Of a stretch of 64,000 bases of DNA, positions 18,663 through 28,465 are shown in pieces. Numbering within the stretch: position 1 is the stretch's first letter; each line of letters starts with the position of its first letter. The stretch covers positions 1 through 64,000 of the forward strand of contig NZ_CABVQK010000017.1 of NCBI RefSeq assembly GCF_902499335.1, written 5' to 3'. This DNA comes from Burkholderia lata (GTDB lineage Bacteria > Pseudomonadota > Gammaproteobacteria > Burkholderiales > Burkholderiaceae). The notes under the pieces were generated by a model. That model worked only from the letters and a program-made list of their open reading frames with translations, was not told the DNA's origin and did no database searches. The position numbers and the translations under genes were made by a program.

Positions 18663-19139
18663 TTACTCCGGCGTACCCATCATCGTTTGCTGGTAGTTCT
18701 GCAGGCCGACCTTGCCGATCAGGTCGATCTGCGTTTCCAGCCAGTCGATGTGCTCTTCGGTGTCGTCGAGGATCTTTTCGAAGATCTCGCGCGACACGTA
18801 GTCACGAACCGATTCGCAGTAGGCGATCGCTTCCTTGCAGGTGGACTGCGAGATCTGCTCGAGCTTCAGGTCGCACTTCAGGATCTCTTCGGTTTCCTCG
18901 CCGACGAGCAGCTTGTGCAGGTCCTGCAGGTTCGGCAGGCCGTCGAGCATGAAGACGCGCTCGATCAGCCAGTCGGCGTGCTTCATCTCGCCGATCGACT
19001 CGTCGTACTCGTGCTTGCCGAGCTTCTCGAGGCCCCAGTGCTTGTACATGCGCGCATGCAGGAAGTACTGGTTGATCGCCGTGAGTTCATTCTTCAACTG
19101 GGCGTTCAGATATTCGATGACTTTCTTGTCGCCTTGCAT
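18663..19139 (-). CDS. bfr: bacterioferritin Bfr
   Basis: A 158-residue ferritin-like four-helix protein. The haem-ligand Met is in [13 protein letters not shown] (~residue 52). Ferroxidase residues are visible: Glu in [12 protein letters not shown], the ExxH-type EMKHAD, and [10 protein letters not shown]. The start at 19139 follows AAGGAA; the open frame continues upstream but without family similarity. It stores iron as a 24-mer. Two Fur-like sites precede it. Confidence 0.95.
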   Translation of the reverse strand: MQGDKKVIEYLNAQLKNELTAINQYFLHARMYKHWGLEKLGKHEYDESIGEMKHADWLIERVFMLDGLPNLQDLHKLLVGEETEEILKCDLKLEQISQSTCKEAIAYCESVRDYVSREIFEKILDDTEEHIDWLETQIDLIGKVGLQNYQQTMMGTPE

Positions 19140-19236
19140 GGCTTGTTCCTTGTTCAGTGGGGCTTCAGAAACCGAAAGATAATCGCTCGAACGAGAAAAG
19201 CCAAGCCTCAAAGCCTTGCCGGGCCTGCCTTTTGCG

Positions 19237-19255
19237 TGTAATGAGAATCAGCCTC
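19237..19255 (-). promoter_or_regulatory. Fur-like site 1 upstream of bfr
   Basis: TGTAATGAGAATCAGCCTC (plus strand) has the AATGAGAATCA core typical of proteobacterial iron boxes, about 13 of 19 matches. It lies 98 bases upstream of the bfr start. Confidence 0.55.
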
Positions 19256-19273
19256 GTATGACCGGCCACACAC

Positions 19274-19292
19274 AATAATGAGAATGAGAAGT
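19274..19292 (-). promoter_or_regulatory. Fur-like site 2 upstream of bfr
   Basis: AATAATGAGAATGAGAAGT (plus strand), about 12 of 19 matches, in the same orientation as site 1 and 37 bases away. It abuts the fumarase terminator. Confidence 0.45.
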
Positions 19293-19321
19293 AAAAAGGC
19301 CGGACTTCCGTCCGGCCTTTC
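19293..19321 (-). terminator. terminator of the fumarase gene
   Basis: Stem AAAGGCCGGAC / GTCCGGCCTTT with loop GGAA and a T run on the minus strand, 12 bases after the fumarase stop. Confidence 0.92.
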
Positions 19322-19333
19322 GTTCGATCGCGC

Positions 19334-20857
19334 TTAAGCGGCTGCGACCGGGATCTTGCCGATCTTCGCCTGCCACTCCTTCGGACCGGTCTGGTGCACC
19401 GACGTGCCCGACGAATCGACAGCAACTGTTACAGGCATGTCCTGCACGTCGAACTCGTAGATCGCTTCCATGCCGAGGTCTTCGAATGCGAGCACCTTCG
19501 CGCCGCGGATCGCCTTCGACACGAGGTAAGCCGCGCCGCCGACCGCCATCAGGTAGGCCGCCTTGTGCTTCTTGATCGCGTCGATCGCGACCGGGCCGCG
19601 CTCGGCCTTGCCGACCATCGAGATCAGGCCGGTTTGCGCGAGCATCGTCTCGGTGAACTTGTCCATGCGCGTGGCCGTCGTCGGGCCTGCCGGGCCGACC
19701 ACTTCGTCGCGGACCGGATCGACCGGGCCGACGTAGTAGATCACGCGGTTCGTGAAGTCGACCGGCAGCTTCTCGCCCTTCGCGAGCATGTCGGCGATGC
19801 GCTTGTGCGCGGCGTCGCGGCCGGTGAGCATCTTGCCCGACAGCAGCAGCGTCTGGCCCGGTGCCCAGCTGGCGACTTCTTCCGGCGTCAGCGTGTTCAG
19901 GTCGACACGCTTGCTGGTTTCGGTATTCGGTTCCCAGTTGACCTTCGGCCACGCGTCGAGCGACGGCGCTTCAAGCTTGGCCGGGCCCGAACCGTCGAGC
20001 ACGAAGTGCGCGTGGCGCGTCGCCGCGCAGTTCGGGATCAGCGCGACCGGCTTCGATGCCGCGTGCGTCGGTGCGGCCATGATCTTCACGTCGAGCACGG
20101 TCGCCAGGCCGCCAAGGCCCTGCGCGCCGATACCGAGCGCGTTGACCTTCTCGTGCAGCTCGACGCGCAGTTCCTCGACCCAGTCCTTCGGGCCGCGCGC
20201 GATGATTTCCTGGATGTCGATCGGCTCCATCAGCGATTCCTTCGCCATCAGCATCGCCTTTTCAGCCGTGCCGCCGATGCCGATCCCCAGCATGCCGGGC
20301 GGGCACCAGCCCGCGCCCATCGTCGGGACCGTCTTCAGCACCCAGTCGACGATCGAGTCGGACGGGTTCAGCATCACGAACTTCGACTTGTTCTCCGAGC
20401 CGCCGCCCTTTGCCGCAACCTGCACGTCGACCTTGTTGCCCGGCACGATCTCGTAGTGGATCACGGCCGGCGTGTTGTCCTTCGTGTTCTTGCGGGCGCC
20501 TTCCGGCGGATTGACGATCGACGCGCGCAGCACGTTGTCCGGGTGCGTGTAACCGCGGCGCACGCCTTCGTTGATCATGTCGGTGAGGCCCATCGTCGCG
20601 CCGTCCCAGCGCACGTCCATGCCGACCTTCACGAAGATCGTGACGATGCCGGTGTCCTGGCAGATCGGGCGCTTGCCTTCCGCGCACATGCGGCTGTTCG
20701 TGAGGATCTGCGCGATCGCATCCTTCGCGGCCGGGCTTTCTTCCAGCTCGTACGCGCGGCCGAGGGCCTGGATGTAGTCGAGCGGATGGTAGTAGCTGAT
20801 GTACTGCAGCGAATCCGCGATGCTCTGGATCAGGTCTTCCTGTTTGATGACGGTCAT
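19334..20857 (-). CDS. fumA: fumarate hydratase, class I (4Fe-4S)
   Basis: A 507-residue one-chain class I fumarase, with N-terminal alpha and C-terminal beta domains. The three cluster cysteines are C66 (RPICQDTG), C185 (GAGWCPPGM) and C277 (IPNCAATRH). Catalytic-region motifs include GKMLTGRDAAHKR and VGPAGPTTATRMD. It interconverts fumarate and malate in the TCA cycle. It sits just upstream of bfr, with its own terminator. Confidence 0.94.
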   Translation of the reverse strand: MTVIKQEDLIQSIADSLQYISYYHPLDYIQALGRAYELEESPAAKDAIAQILTNSRMCAEGKRPICQDTGIVTIFVKVGMDVRWDGATMGLTDMINEGVRRGYTHPDNVLRASIVNPPEGARKNTKDNTPAVIHYEIVPGNKVDVQVAAKGGGSENKSKFVMLNPSDSIVDWVLKTVPTMGAGWCPPGMLGIGIGGTAEKAMLMAKESLMEPIDIQEIIARGPKDWVEELRVELHEKVNALGIGAQGLGGLATVLDVKIMAAPTHAASKPVALIPNCAATRHAHFVLDGSGPAKLEAPSLDAWPKVNWEPNTETSKRVDLNTLTPEEVASWAPGQTLLLSGKMLTGRDAAHKRIADMLAKGEKLPVDFTNRVIYYVGPVDPVRDEVVGPAGPTTATRMDKFTETMLAQTGLISMVGKAERGPVAIDAIKKHKAAYLMAVGGAAYLVSKAIRGAKVLAFEDLGMEAIYEFDVQDMPVTVAVDSSGTSVHQTGPKEWQAKIGKIPVAAA

Positions 20858-20891
20858 GGCTGAGACTCTGTGGGGACTGTGGGGAATGCGT

Positions 20892-21515
20892 TTATGCGTT
20901 GACGGCTGCGTCGGCCGGCTTGCGGGGCTCGTTCGCTGCGGGCGCGTGCGCCTCGTGGGCGTGCGGCTCGTGGAAATGGGCCGGGTGAGTGTGCGTCGTC
21001 AGGCGGTCGACCCACGCCATCACGAGCGCCGACACCAGGAACGACACGTGGATGATCACCTGCCACATGATCGCGTGCATCGTGTGCTGGTCGGGGTTGA
21101 TGAACGTCTTCAGCAGGTGGATCGACGAAATGCTGATCAGCGCCATCGACAGCTTGACCTTCAGCACGCCCGCGTTCACGTGGTCGAGCCATTCGGGCTC
21201 GTCGGGGTGGCCCTCGATGCCGAGGCGCGACACGAACGTTTCGTAACCGCCGACGATCACCATGATCAGCAGGTTCGAGATCATCACCACGTCGATCAGG
21301 CCGAGCACCGCGAGCATCACGCTGATTTCGTCCAGGCTCGTCGCATGCGACAGCAGGTGCCAGACTTCCTTCAGGAACAGGAACACGTAGACGGCTTGCG
21401 CAACGATCAGGCCGAGGTAAAGCGGAACCTGGAGCCAGCGGCTCATGAAAATCAGCGCGGGAAGGGGGCGAAGCGGGCGACGCGCGGGGCGGCCGGGCGA
21501 ATGCGGGGCAGACAT
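20892..21515 (-). CDS. YqhA/TIGR00645 family membrane protein
   Basis: A 207-residue protein with about four membrane helices. The core matches YqhA-family proteins: [23 protein letters not shown] and the loop [22 protein letters not shown]. The C-terminal ~40 residues are His/Ala/Pro-rich ([16 protein letters not shown]), which could bind metal but may be mere low-complexity. Function unknown. It ends 34 bases before fumA on the same strand, so the two may be co-transcribed. Confidence 0.82.
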   Translation of the reverse strand: MSAPHSPGRPARRPLRPLPALIFMSRWLQVPLYLGLIVAQAVYVFLFLKEVWHLLSHATSLDEISVMLAVLGLIDVVMISNLLIMVIVGGYETFVSRLGIEGHPDEPEWLDHVNAGVLKVKLSMALISISSIHLLKTFINPDQHTMHAIMWQVIIHVSFLVSALVMAWVDRLTTHTHPAHFHEPHAHEAHAPAANEPRKPADAAVNA

Positions 21516-21585
21516 GGTGGAAAGTCGGGCGCGGTGCGCAGGTATCGGGGGTAATCTTGAAAAGGCGCGCTATTGTAACGCGTCG

Positions 21586-21613
21586 GCCGGCGCGACTGCA
21601 GTGACGCGCCGGC
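21586..21613. other. perfect GC hairpin between eamA and yqhA-like gene
   Basis: GCCGGCGCG (21586-21594) and CGCGCCGGC (21605-21613) form a 9-bp perfect stem with a 10-base loop, 15 bases past the stop of the EamA gene. There is no T run, so it may slow RNA decay or polymerase rather than act as a classical terminator. Confidence 0.5.
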
Positions 21614-21628
21614 TCTTCCAGGGACGGA

Positions 21629-22525
21629 TCAGGAGGCGGCAGCCGGCACGCGTTTCACGCGCAGGCTCGCGAGCACGATACCGGTGACGACGCACGCGAG
21701 CGCGATGCCGTGGGCGAGCGTCGGGCGCTCGCCGAGGAACGCGATGCCATACGCTGCGGCCGCGACCGGCAGCACGGCGCTGAACACGCCGGCCAGGCTG
21801 CCCGGCACGTGCCGGATGCCTTTCATCCACAGCCAGAACGAGAAGATGCTGGCCGACAGGCCGTACCAGACGACGAGCGCCCAGGTGCCGGCCGGCACGC
21901 TCGCGTAATCGAAATGCCACATGGCCGTCGCGCCGAGCGGCAGCATCAGGCACAGGCCGAACAGGTGGGTGTACGCGCAGATGTCGATCGGCGCGAGCGT
22001 CTGCGTGAGGCGGCGCGACAGGATCACGTAGATCGATTCGCAGCACACCGCGCCGAGGATCAGCAGGTTGCCGGTGAGCGACGACGACGCGCCGTGCCCG
22101 GCAGCGCTGCCGTTCGCGAGGTTGATCGTCACGACGCCGGCGATCGCGAGTGCAATCGACACGAGCGCACGGCCGTTCGGTTTTTCACGCAGGATCAGCC
22201 ACGCGAACAGCGCGACGATCGCCGGGATCGTGCTGGTGATCACGCCGGCGGCGACCGCGCTCGTGCGTTGCACGCCGTTCAGCATCAGCAGCGTGAACAT
22301 GAAGGTGCCGAAGAACGCCTGCAGGAACAGGTTCAGCCATTCGCCGCGCTTGACCGTGCGCATCTTCACCGGGCTGAACAGCGGCCACAGCACGGCGATC
22401 GCGATCACGAAGCGCAGCGTGGCGAGGATGGCGACGGGGACGAAGACGACGATCGATTTGCCGATACCGACATTGCTGCCGACGAACAGCATCGACAGCA
22501 CGAGAAAGAAAGCGTAGCGATTCAA
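21629..22525 (-). CDS. EamA/DMT-superfamily transporter
   Basis: A 298-residue membrane protein with ten predicted helices in two EamA repeats (repeat 1 around LFVGSNVGIGKSIV...FAWLILREKPNGRA; repeat 2 around NLLILGAVCCESIYVILSRRL...VFLGERPTLAH). The drug/metabolite exporter family covers amino-acid and metabolite efflux. The substrate cannot be told. Confidence 0.88.
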   Translation of the reverse strand: MNRYAFFLVLSMLFVGSNVGIGKSIVVFVPVAILATLRFVIAIAVLWPLFSPVKMRTVKRGEWLNLFLQAFFGTFMFTLLMLNGVQRTSAVAAGVITSTIPAIVALFAWLILREKPNGRALVSIALAIAGVVTINLANGSAAGHGASSSLTGNLLILGAVCCESIYVILSRRLTQTLAPIDICAYTHLFGLCLMLPLGATAMWHFDYASVPAGTWALVVWYGLSASIFSFWLWMKGIRHVPGSLAGVFSAVLPVAAAAYGIAFLGERPTLAHGIALACVVTGIVLASLRVKRVPAAAS

Positions 22526-22842
22526 GCTGGAATCCGGAAGGCGAGTTCAGTTAGGATTGTAGGGTCGCGCTCGTTACAGCGTAAAGCTGCAAGCGGGCGC
22601 CGCCCGGCGGGCGAAACGGCCGTGCCGCGTAAGTGACGGGTAAGTTCGAGCGCTTATTGTGGACACTGTCGGGTCGCCCGGTCGCCATCGCGCGACGTGG
22701 TGCGGCGCAGCATCGCGCAGCAGCCCTCGGGCCGTGCGCGGGTGATGGGTAGGAGACAGCGGCGCGCTTGCGCCGGCCAAGACACGCGGCGCGCACGATC
22801 GCGCCGCCATGCAGAGGATTCATGTTCACCAAGGGGTAGTCG
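22526..22842. other. 317-base intergenic region, promoter region of acsA
   Basis: This lies between the divergent EamA and acsA genes. I see no gene, hairpin terminator or clear operator; GC is high throughout. It presumably holds both promoters. The acsA ribosome site AAGGGG is at 22831-22836. Confidence 0.5.
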
Positions 22843-24825
22843 ATGTCTGCGATTGAATCGGTTCTTCACGAAACCCGTCAGTTTGCGCCGCCCGCGGCGC
22901 TCGAACAGGCGGCGACCATTTCCGGCATGCCGGCCTATCGTGCGCTCGCCGCCGAGGCCGAGAACGATTTCGAAGGATTCTGGGCGCGTCTCGCGCGCGA
23001 GGGTCTTGCGTGGCACAAGCCGTTCACGAAAGTGCTCGACGAGTCCAACGCGCCGTTCTACAAGTGGTTCGACGACGGCGAGCTGAACGCGTCGTACAAC
23101 TGTCTCGACCGTCACGTCGAAGCCGGCAACGGCGAGCGCGTCGCGGTGATCTTCGAAGCCGACGACGGCACCGTCACGCGCGTCACCTATGCGGATCTCC
23201 TCGCGCGCGTGTCGCGTTTCGCGAATGCACTGAAGAAGCGCGGGATCGGCAAGGGCGACCGCGTCGTCATCTATATCCCGATGTCGATCGAAGGCATCGT
23301 CGCGATGCAGGCCTGCGCACGCATTGGCGCGACGCACTCGGTCGTGTTCGGCGGCTTCTCCGCGAAGTCGTTGAACGAGCGGCTCGTCGACGTCGGCGCG
23401 ACGGCGCTTGTCACGGCCGACGAGCAGGCGCGCGGCGGCAAGACGCTGCCGCTGAAGAGCATCGCGGATGAAGCGATCGCGCTGGGCGGCTGCGAGGCCG
23501 TGAAGAGCGTGATCGTCTATCGCCGCACCGGCGGCAAGATCGACTGGCACGCCGAGCGCGACCTGTGGATGCACGAACTGACGGCCGGCGAATCCGACCA
23601 GTGCGAGCCGGAATGGGTCGGTGCCGAGCATCCGCTGTTCATCCTGTATACGTCGGGCTCGACCGGCAAGCCGAAGGGCGTGCAGCACAGCACGGGCGGC
23701 TACCTGCTGTGGGCCGCGCAGACGATGAAGTGGACCTTCGACTGGAAGCCCAGCGACGTGTTCTGGTGCACGGCCGACATCGGCTGGGTCACGGGCCACA
23801 CGTACATCACGTACGGCCCGCTCGCATGCGGCGGCACGCAGGTCGTGTTCGAGGGCGTGCCGACCTATCCGGACGCCGGCCGCTTCTGGAAGATGATCGG
23901 CGACCACAAGGTCACCGTGTTCTACACCGCGCCGACCGCGATCCGCTCGCTGATCAAGGCGGCCGAAGCCGACGACAAGGTCCATCCGAAGAGCTATGAC
24001 CTGTCGAGCCTGCGCATCATCGGCACCGTCGGCGAGCCGATCAATCCGGAAGCGTGGATGTGGTATCACAAGCACGTCGGCCAGGAGCGCTGCCCGATCG
24101 TCGACACGTGGTGGCAGACCGAGACGGGCGGCCACATGATCACGCCGCTGCCGGGCGCGACGCCGACCGTGCCCGGTTCGTGCACGCTGCCGCTGCCGGG
24201 CATCATGGCCGCGGTGGTCGACGAAACCGGCCAGGACGTGCCGAACGGGCAGGGCGGCATCCTCGTCGTCAAGCGCCCGTGGCCCGCGATGATCCGCACG
24301 ATCTGGGGCGACCCGGAGCGCTTCAAGAAGAGCTACTACCCGGAGGAACTCGGCGGCACGCTGTATCTCGCCGGCGACGGCACGGTGCGCGACAAGGACA
24401 CCGGCTACTTCACGATCATGGGCCGGATCGACGACGTGCTGAACGTGTCGGGCCACCGGCTCGGCACGATGGAAATCGAATCGGCGCTGGTTTCGCACGA
24501 GCTCGTGGCCGAGGCAGCCGTGGTCGGCCGTCCGGACGATACGACGGGCGAGGCGGTGGTTGCGTTCGTGGTGCTGAAGCGTTCGCGTCCGGAAGGCGAG
24601 GAAGCTGCGGCGCTGGCGAAGACGCTGCGCGACTGGGTCGGCAAGCAGATCGGGCCGATCGCGAAGCCGAAGGACATCCGCTTCGGCGACAACCTGCCGA
24701 AGACGCGTTCGGGCAAGATCATGCGCCGCCTGCTGCGTTCGCTAGCGAAGGGCGAGGCGATCACGCAGGACACGTCCACGCTCGAGAACCCGGCCATCCT
24801 CGAGCAGCTCGCCGAAGTGCGCTGA
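22843..24825 (+). CDS. acsA: acetyl-CoA synthetase
   Basis: A 660-residue AMP-forming ligase of standard length. It shows the P-loop [12 protein letters not shown] (~266), the acetate-pocket [10 protein letters not shown], the adenylate hinge [13 protein letters not shown] and the C-terminal acetylation motif [11 protein letters not shown], whose Lys is the regulatory acetylation site. It converts acetate, ATP and CoA to acetyl-CoA. The next two genes encode a probable small-acid symporter, giving an uptake-plus-activation context, although a terminator intervenes. Confidence 0.96.
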   Translation: MSAIESVLHETRQFAPPAALEQAATISGMPAYRALAAEAENDFEGFWARLAREGLAWHKPFTKVLDESNAPFYKWFDDGELNASYNCLDRHVEAGNGERVAVIFEADDGTVTRVTYADLLARVSRFANALKKRGIGKGDRVVIYIPMSIEGIVAMQACARIGATHSVVFGGFSAKSLNERLVDVGATALVTADEQARGGKTLPLKSIADEAIALGGCEAVKSVIVYRRTGGKIDWHAERDLWMHELTAGESDQCEPEWVGAEHPLFILYTSGSTGKPKGVQHSTGGYLLWAAQTMKWTFDWKPSDVFWCTADIGWVTGHTYITYGPLACGGTQVVFEGVPTYPDAGRFWKMIGDHKVTVFYTAPTAIRSLIKAAEADDKVHPKSYDLSSLRIIGTVGEPINPEAWMWYHKHVGQERCPIVDTWWQTETGGHMITPLPGATPTVPGSCTLPLPGIMAAVVDETGQDVPNGQGGILVVKRPWPAMIRTIWGDPERFKKSYYPEELGGTLYLAGDGTVRDKDTGYFTIMGRIDDVLNVSGHRLGTMEIESALVSHELVAEAAVVGRPDDTTGEAVVAFVVLKRSRPEGEEAAALAKTLRDWVGKQIGPIAKPKDIRFGDNLPKTRSGKIMRRLLRSLAKGEAITQDTSTLENPAILEQLAEVR

Positions 24826-24852
24826 CCGTACCGGTTGCGCATCACGCGCACG

Positions 24853-24896
24853 AGCCCCTGCGCGGCAATCCCGATTGCCCGAGCAGGGGCTTTTTG
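24853..24896 (+). terminator. terminator of acsA
   Basis: Stem AGCCCCTGC / GCAGGGGCT, with an inner GGCAATC-CCGATTGCC hairpin, followed by TTTTTG. It separates acsA from the DUF4212 gene. Confidence 0.9.
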
Positions 24897-24908
24897 TTAC
24901 ATAACGGC

Positions 24909-25253
24909 ATGACCGTTCCGACCCGTTCGGCGCCTGCTGCGCCACCGCCCGTTCCCGAACCGCTCGCGCGTGCCCATGCGCGCTACTGGCGCTTCAACGT
25001 CGCGCTGATCGCGGTGCTGATGGTGATCGGCTTTTCGGTGTCGTTCATCGTGCCGTTCTTCGCACCCGCGCTCGCGGGTATCCGCTTCGCCGGGTTCAGC
25101 CTGCCGTTCTATGTCGGCGCGCAGGGCGCGATTCTCGTGTATCTCGTGCTGATCGTCGTCTACATCGGGCTGATGCAACGCGCGGACCGGACGCTGCGCC
25201 GTGCATACGACGACCATGCGGCGCTGGCCGGCAACGCACGCGGCGGGCGCTGA
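24909..25253 (+). CDS. DUF4212 small membrane subunit (114 aa)
   Basis: A 114-residue protein with a Pro-rich N-terminus, ARAHARYWRFNVALIAVLMV (the signature start of DUF4212) and two membrane helices. DUF4212 genes are almost always paired with a VC_2705-type sodium:solute symporter, and here that gene starts three bases later. It is probably an accessory subunit. The ribosome site is weak. Confidence 0.85.
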   Translation: MTVPTRSAPAAPPPVPEPLARAHARYWRFNVALIAVLMVIGFSVSFIVPFFAPALAGIRFAGFSLPFYVGAQGAILVYLVLIVVYIGLMQRADRTLRRAYDDHAALAGNARGGR

Positions 25254-25256
25254 CTC

Positions 25257-27272
25257 ATGCTGACGCATCGACTGATTCGCGCGTATGCGCTCTACACGCT
25301 GGGGTTTCTCGGGTTCGTGCTGCTGATGTGGCGGATCGAGCGCGCCACCGGCTCCGGCGTCTGGATCGGCTATGTGTTCCTGTTCGTGCCGATCGCCGTG
25401 TATGCGGTGATCGGGCTGCTGTCGCGCACGTCTGATCTCGTCGAGTACTACGTGGCCGGGCGGCGCGTGCCGTCCGCGTTCAACGGGATGGCGACGGCGG
25501 CCGACTGGCTGTCGGCCGCGTCGTTCATCGGCCTGGCCGGCTCGCTCTACGCGACCGGCTACGACGCGCTTGCCTACGTGATGGGCTGGACGGGCGGGTT
25601 CTGCCTGGTCGCGTTCCTGCTCGCGCCTTATGTGCGCAAGCTCGCTCGCTACACGATTCCCGATTTTCTCGGGACGCGCTTTTCGAGCACGGCCGTGCGC
25701 GCACTGGCGGCCGGCGCGGCGATCCTGTGTTCGTTCGTGTACCTGGTCGCGCAGATCCAGGGGATCGGCCTGATCGCGACGCGCTTCATCGGCGTCGATT
25801 TCGCGATCGGGATCTTCTGCGGGCTCGCGGGCATTCTCGTGTGCTCGTTTCTCGGCGGGATGCGCGCGGTCACGTGGACGCAGGTGGCGCAGTACATCAT
25901 CCTGATCAGCGCGATCCTGATTCCGGTGTCGCTGATCGCGATGAAGAACGGGCTCGGCCCCGTGCCGCAGTTCAGCTACGGCAAGCTGATGGAGCGCGTC
26001 GCGGCGCGCGAGGCGCAGGTGCGCGATGCGACCGACGAACAGCAGGTGCGCGACGCATACCGTCGGCAAGCCGCGGATATCCAGACGCGGCTCGACCGGC
26101 TACCGGCATCCTATGCGGACGCACGCCGTCATCTCACCGACCAGCTTGCCGACCTGCGGCGCCACAATGGGCCGCTGCGCGAGATCAGCCAGCGCGAGCG
26201 CGAACTGGCCGACTTCCCGCGCGATCCGGCGGCGGCGCGTGTCGCGTGGACGCAGGCGCGCGACGATCTGCTGGCCCGGGCCGAACCGCCCGTGCCGATG
26301 CACGAACCGTTTCCCGCCGCGAGCGACGACGAACGAAAGCCGCGCGAGCGGAACTTCCTTGCGCTGCTGCTGTGCCTGTCGCTCGGCACGGCGAGCCTGC
26401 CGCACATCCTGACGCGCTACAACACGACCACGTCGGTTGCGTCGGCACGGCGCTCGGTCGGCTGGACCTTGTTCTTCATCGCGCTGTTCTACCTGAGCGT
26501 GCCGGTGCTCGCGGTGCTGATCAAGTACGAGATCCTCGCGAACCTCGTCGGGCGGCCGTTCGCCGAGTTGCCGGCGTGGGTCACGCAATGGCATCACTTC
26601 GAACCCGACCTGATCAGCGTCGTCGAGGTGATTCGCGACGGTATCGTGCACTGGTCGGAAATCCAGATGCAGCCGGACATGGTCGTGCTGGCCGCGCCGG
26701 AGATCGCCGGGCTGCCGTATGTCGTGTCGGGGTTGATTGCAGCCGGTGCGCTTGCCGCGGCGCTGTCGACCGCGGACGGGCTGCTGCTGACGATCGCGAA
26801 CGCGCTGTCGCACGATGTCTACTACTGCATGGTCGCGCCGGACGCATCGAGCCAGCGGCGCGTGACGATCTCGAAGGTGCTGCTGCTCGGCGTCGCGTTG
26901 TTCGCGTCGTATGTCGCGTCGCTCAATACCGGGAAGATCCTGTTTCTCGTCGGCGCCGCGTTTTCGCTCGCGGCTTCGAGCTTCTTTCCGGTGCTGGTGC
27001 TCGGCGTGTTCTGGAAGCGCACGACGACGCGCGGTGCGATCGCCGGGATGGTGACCGGGCTCGCGGTGTGCGTGTACTACATCGTGTCCACCTATCCGTA
27101 CTTCACGCAGCTGACGGGGTTCGCGGGGCGCACGTGGTTCGGGATCGAACCGATCAGCTCGGGGGTGTTCGGGGTGCCAGCGGGGTTCGCGGTGGCGATC
27201 GTCGTGAGTCTGTTCGATCGAAAGCCGGATGAATATACGCGGGCACTGGTGGATTACATCCGGCATCCGTGA
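25257..27272 (+). CDS. sodium:solute symporter, VC_2705 type (probable acetate/small acid uptake)
   Basis: A 671-residue member of the SSS family: signatures VEYYVAGRRVPSAFNGMATAADWLSAASFIG and ILTRYNTTTSVASARRS, with 12-13 membrane helices. Between roughly residues 240 and 365 it carries a charged, coiled-coil-like cytoplasmic insert (RVAAREAQVRDATDEQQVRD...) not found in classical ActP or PutP. Paired with the upstream DUF4212 subunit and downstream of acsA, it may take up acetate or a related carboxylate. Substrate is inferred from context only. Confidence 0.85.
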   Translation: MLTHRLIRAYALYTLGFLGFVLLMWRIERATGSGVWIGYVFLFVPIAVYAVIGLLSRTSDLVEYYVAGRRVPSAFNGMATAADWLSAASFIGLAGSLYATGYDALAYVMGWTGGFCLVAFLLAPYVRKLARYTIPDFLGTRFSSTAVRALAAGAAILCSFVYLVAQIQGIGLIATRFIGVDFAIGIFCGLAGILVCSFLGGMRAVTWTQVAQYIILISAILIPVSLIAMKNGLGPVPQFSYGKLMERVAAREAQVRDATDEQQVRDAYRRQAADIQTRLDRLPASYADARRHLTDQLADLRRHNGPLREISQRERELADFPRDPAAARVAWTQARDDLLARAEPPVPMHEPFPAASDDERKPRERNFLALLLCLSLGTASLPHILTRYNTTTSVASARRSVGWTLFFIALFYLSVPVLAVLIKYEILANLVGRPFAELPAWVTQWHHFEPDLISVVEVIRDGIVHWSEIQMQPDMVVLAAPEIAGLPYVVSGLIAAGALAAALSTADGLLLTIANALSHDVYYCMVAPDASSQRRVTISKVLLLGVALFASYVASLNTGKILFLVGAAFSLAASSFFPVLVLGVFWKRTTTRGAIAGMVTGLAVCVYYIVSTYPYFTQLTGFAGRTWFGIEPISSGVFGVPAGFAVAIVVSLFDRKPDEYTRALVDYIRHP

Positions 27273-27337
27273 CACGAGGGGCGTTCGGTATTGCTCAAGT
27301 GCCGCGATCCGCCCGTACCGGCGCGGTGACGGGCCGG

Positions 27338-27940
27338 TCAGAGCGCCGAAATGGCGAGCTCGGCGCCCTTGGTCGTCTGCACGCGGCTGAAATCACAGCT
27401 CCCATCCGTCACGCCATTGGCGTTCGGTATGGCGACGCAGACATAGGCACGGATGCCATGCGGCAAGGCCACGTGTCGGAACTCGCCAACCTTGATCGTC
27501 GCGACCCGTTCAACGGCAAATTGATCGTTGATCGGCGTCACGCCCGACGGGATCGACATGGTCACTTCCGACGTGGCTTTCCCGGCTTGCGATTTCAGCG
27601 TCTGGCTGCTGCCGATCTCGCCGTTGACCGAGAAGCGTATCGCTGCCTGTCCTTCGGACACGCGCTGGACCGTGACCGCGAGCGTCGGCTTGGCGATTCC
27701 CGCCGCGCATTTGGCGGCAGCGCATTCGCGAACCGAAAGAAGCGTGCGAAATTGAGATGCAGGCTGACCGATGACCGACAGGTCGGTCGACGATCCGCCG
27801 TCGCGCAGCGATTTCTCGAGCGGCGGGGGAGATGTGACCGCGACGGTGGTGCTGATCGTCGCGGGCGAAAATGCCGTTGCGCAAGCTGACAGCATTGTCG
27901 CCGCGACAGACATCATGGCGAACCGTGGACTCAATCGCAT
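27338..27940 (-). CDS. putative lipoprotein of unknown function (200 aa)
   Basis: The start at 27940 gives MRLSPRFAMMSVAATMLSAC, a lipoprotein signal with lipobox LSAC (Cys20). The mature domain has Ser/Thr-rich beta-type sequence with a CAAAKC pair and a later CVAIP...CDF pair that could form disulfides. No family recognised. Open frame upstream of 27940 adds residues without ribosome site. It stands between the symporter and the tRNA-Ser region, and its composition is less GC-rich than the neighbours, consistent with accessory DNA. Confidence 0.6.
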   Translation of the reverse strand: MRLSPRFAMMSVAATMLSACATAFSPATISTTVAVTSPPPLEKSLRDGGSSTDLSVIGQPASQFRTLLSVRECAAAKCAAGIAKPTLAVTVQRVSEGQAAIRFSVNGEIGSSQTLKSQAGKATSEVTMSIPSGVTPINDQFAVERVATIKVGEFRHVALPHGIRAYVCVAIPNANGVTDGSCDFSRVQTTKGAELAISAL

Positions 27941-28428
27941 GGATCTGACTCGCGGTGATGAAACCCTGGATATCGTCAGGAGAATACACATCTTTAGCGT
28001 GCGGTGTTCGGGATTCGCTTTGCGCTGCACGCTCGGCCCAGACTAGGAAGCGGGGGCCGGCCACGCAAGGGCGCTGGATCCGGTTGTTTTTCGGGAAGTC
28101 AGTGTAACGGTCGCATACCGGAAAATTTGAGAAGCCGAATCCGTGATGCGGATTCACGATCGTTATTCAATTTCGAATGACGGGCTGAATGGGCGTCGTC
28201 GGGCCGAGAAAGACAATGGAGCGACAAGAAGCGCGTTGAATAGCATGGCGCGGTACCCGCGCTTGATGCCTGATGGCAGAAATCGATGCGAAGCGCATGA
28301 TGGCGAGCGTGTCTGCGTAGCGCGCGCATCCCGGTTACCAGAGGGAAATCAACGATGCAAGAGCACGTCACGGGCGCCGCCAACGGTCGCCACACCGGTG
28401 ATTGACGGGCGTTTTGGCGTGCGGAAAT
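27941..28428. other. AT-richer gene-poor stretch next to tRNA-Ser
   Basis: About 490 bases with visibly lower GC than the rest of the window. Short frames exist (for example 28143-28430, plus), but none has a ribosome site or plausible protein composition. It is a candidate decayed accessory insert beside a tRNA gene. Confidence 0.4.
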
Positions 28429-28430
28429 GA

Positions 28431-28455
28431 AAAACGGGCCGAGCGGCCCGTTTTT
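28431..28455. terminator. bidirectional hairpin terminator
   Basis: AAAACGGGCC / GGCCCGTTTT with loop GAGC, T runs on both strands. On the minus strand it follows the tRNA-like element at 28466-28573. Confidence 0.88.
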
Positions 28456-28465
28456 GCTGATGTCC

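Noticed and set aside
22822-22839. A five-codon upstream reading frame (MFTKG) before acsA
   Set aside because: Its AAGGGG is simply the acsA ribosome site; a leader-peptide role has no support such as regulatory codons or alternative hairpins.
22654-24498. A 614-residue open frame antisense to acsA
   Set aside because: Same shadow effect; composition dominated by Arg, Ala and His, with no recognisable domain.
28143-28430. A 95-codon frame in the low-GC stretch near tRNA-Ser
   Set aside because: No ribosome site, no known similarity and it runs into a terminator; best seen as chance.
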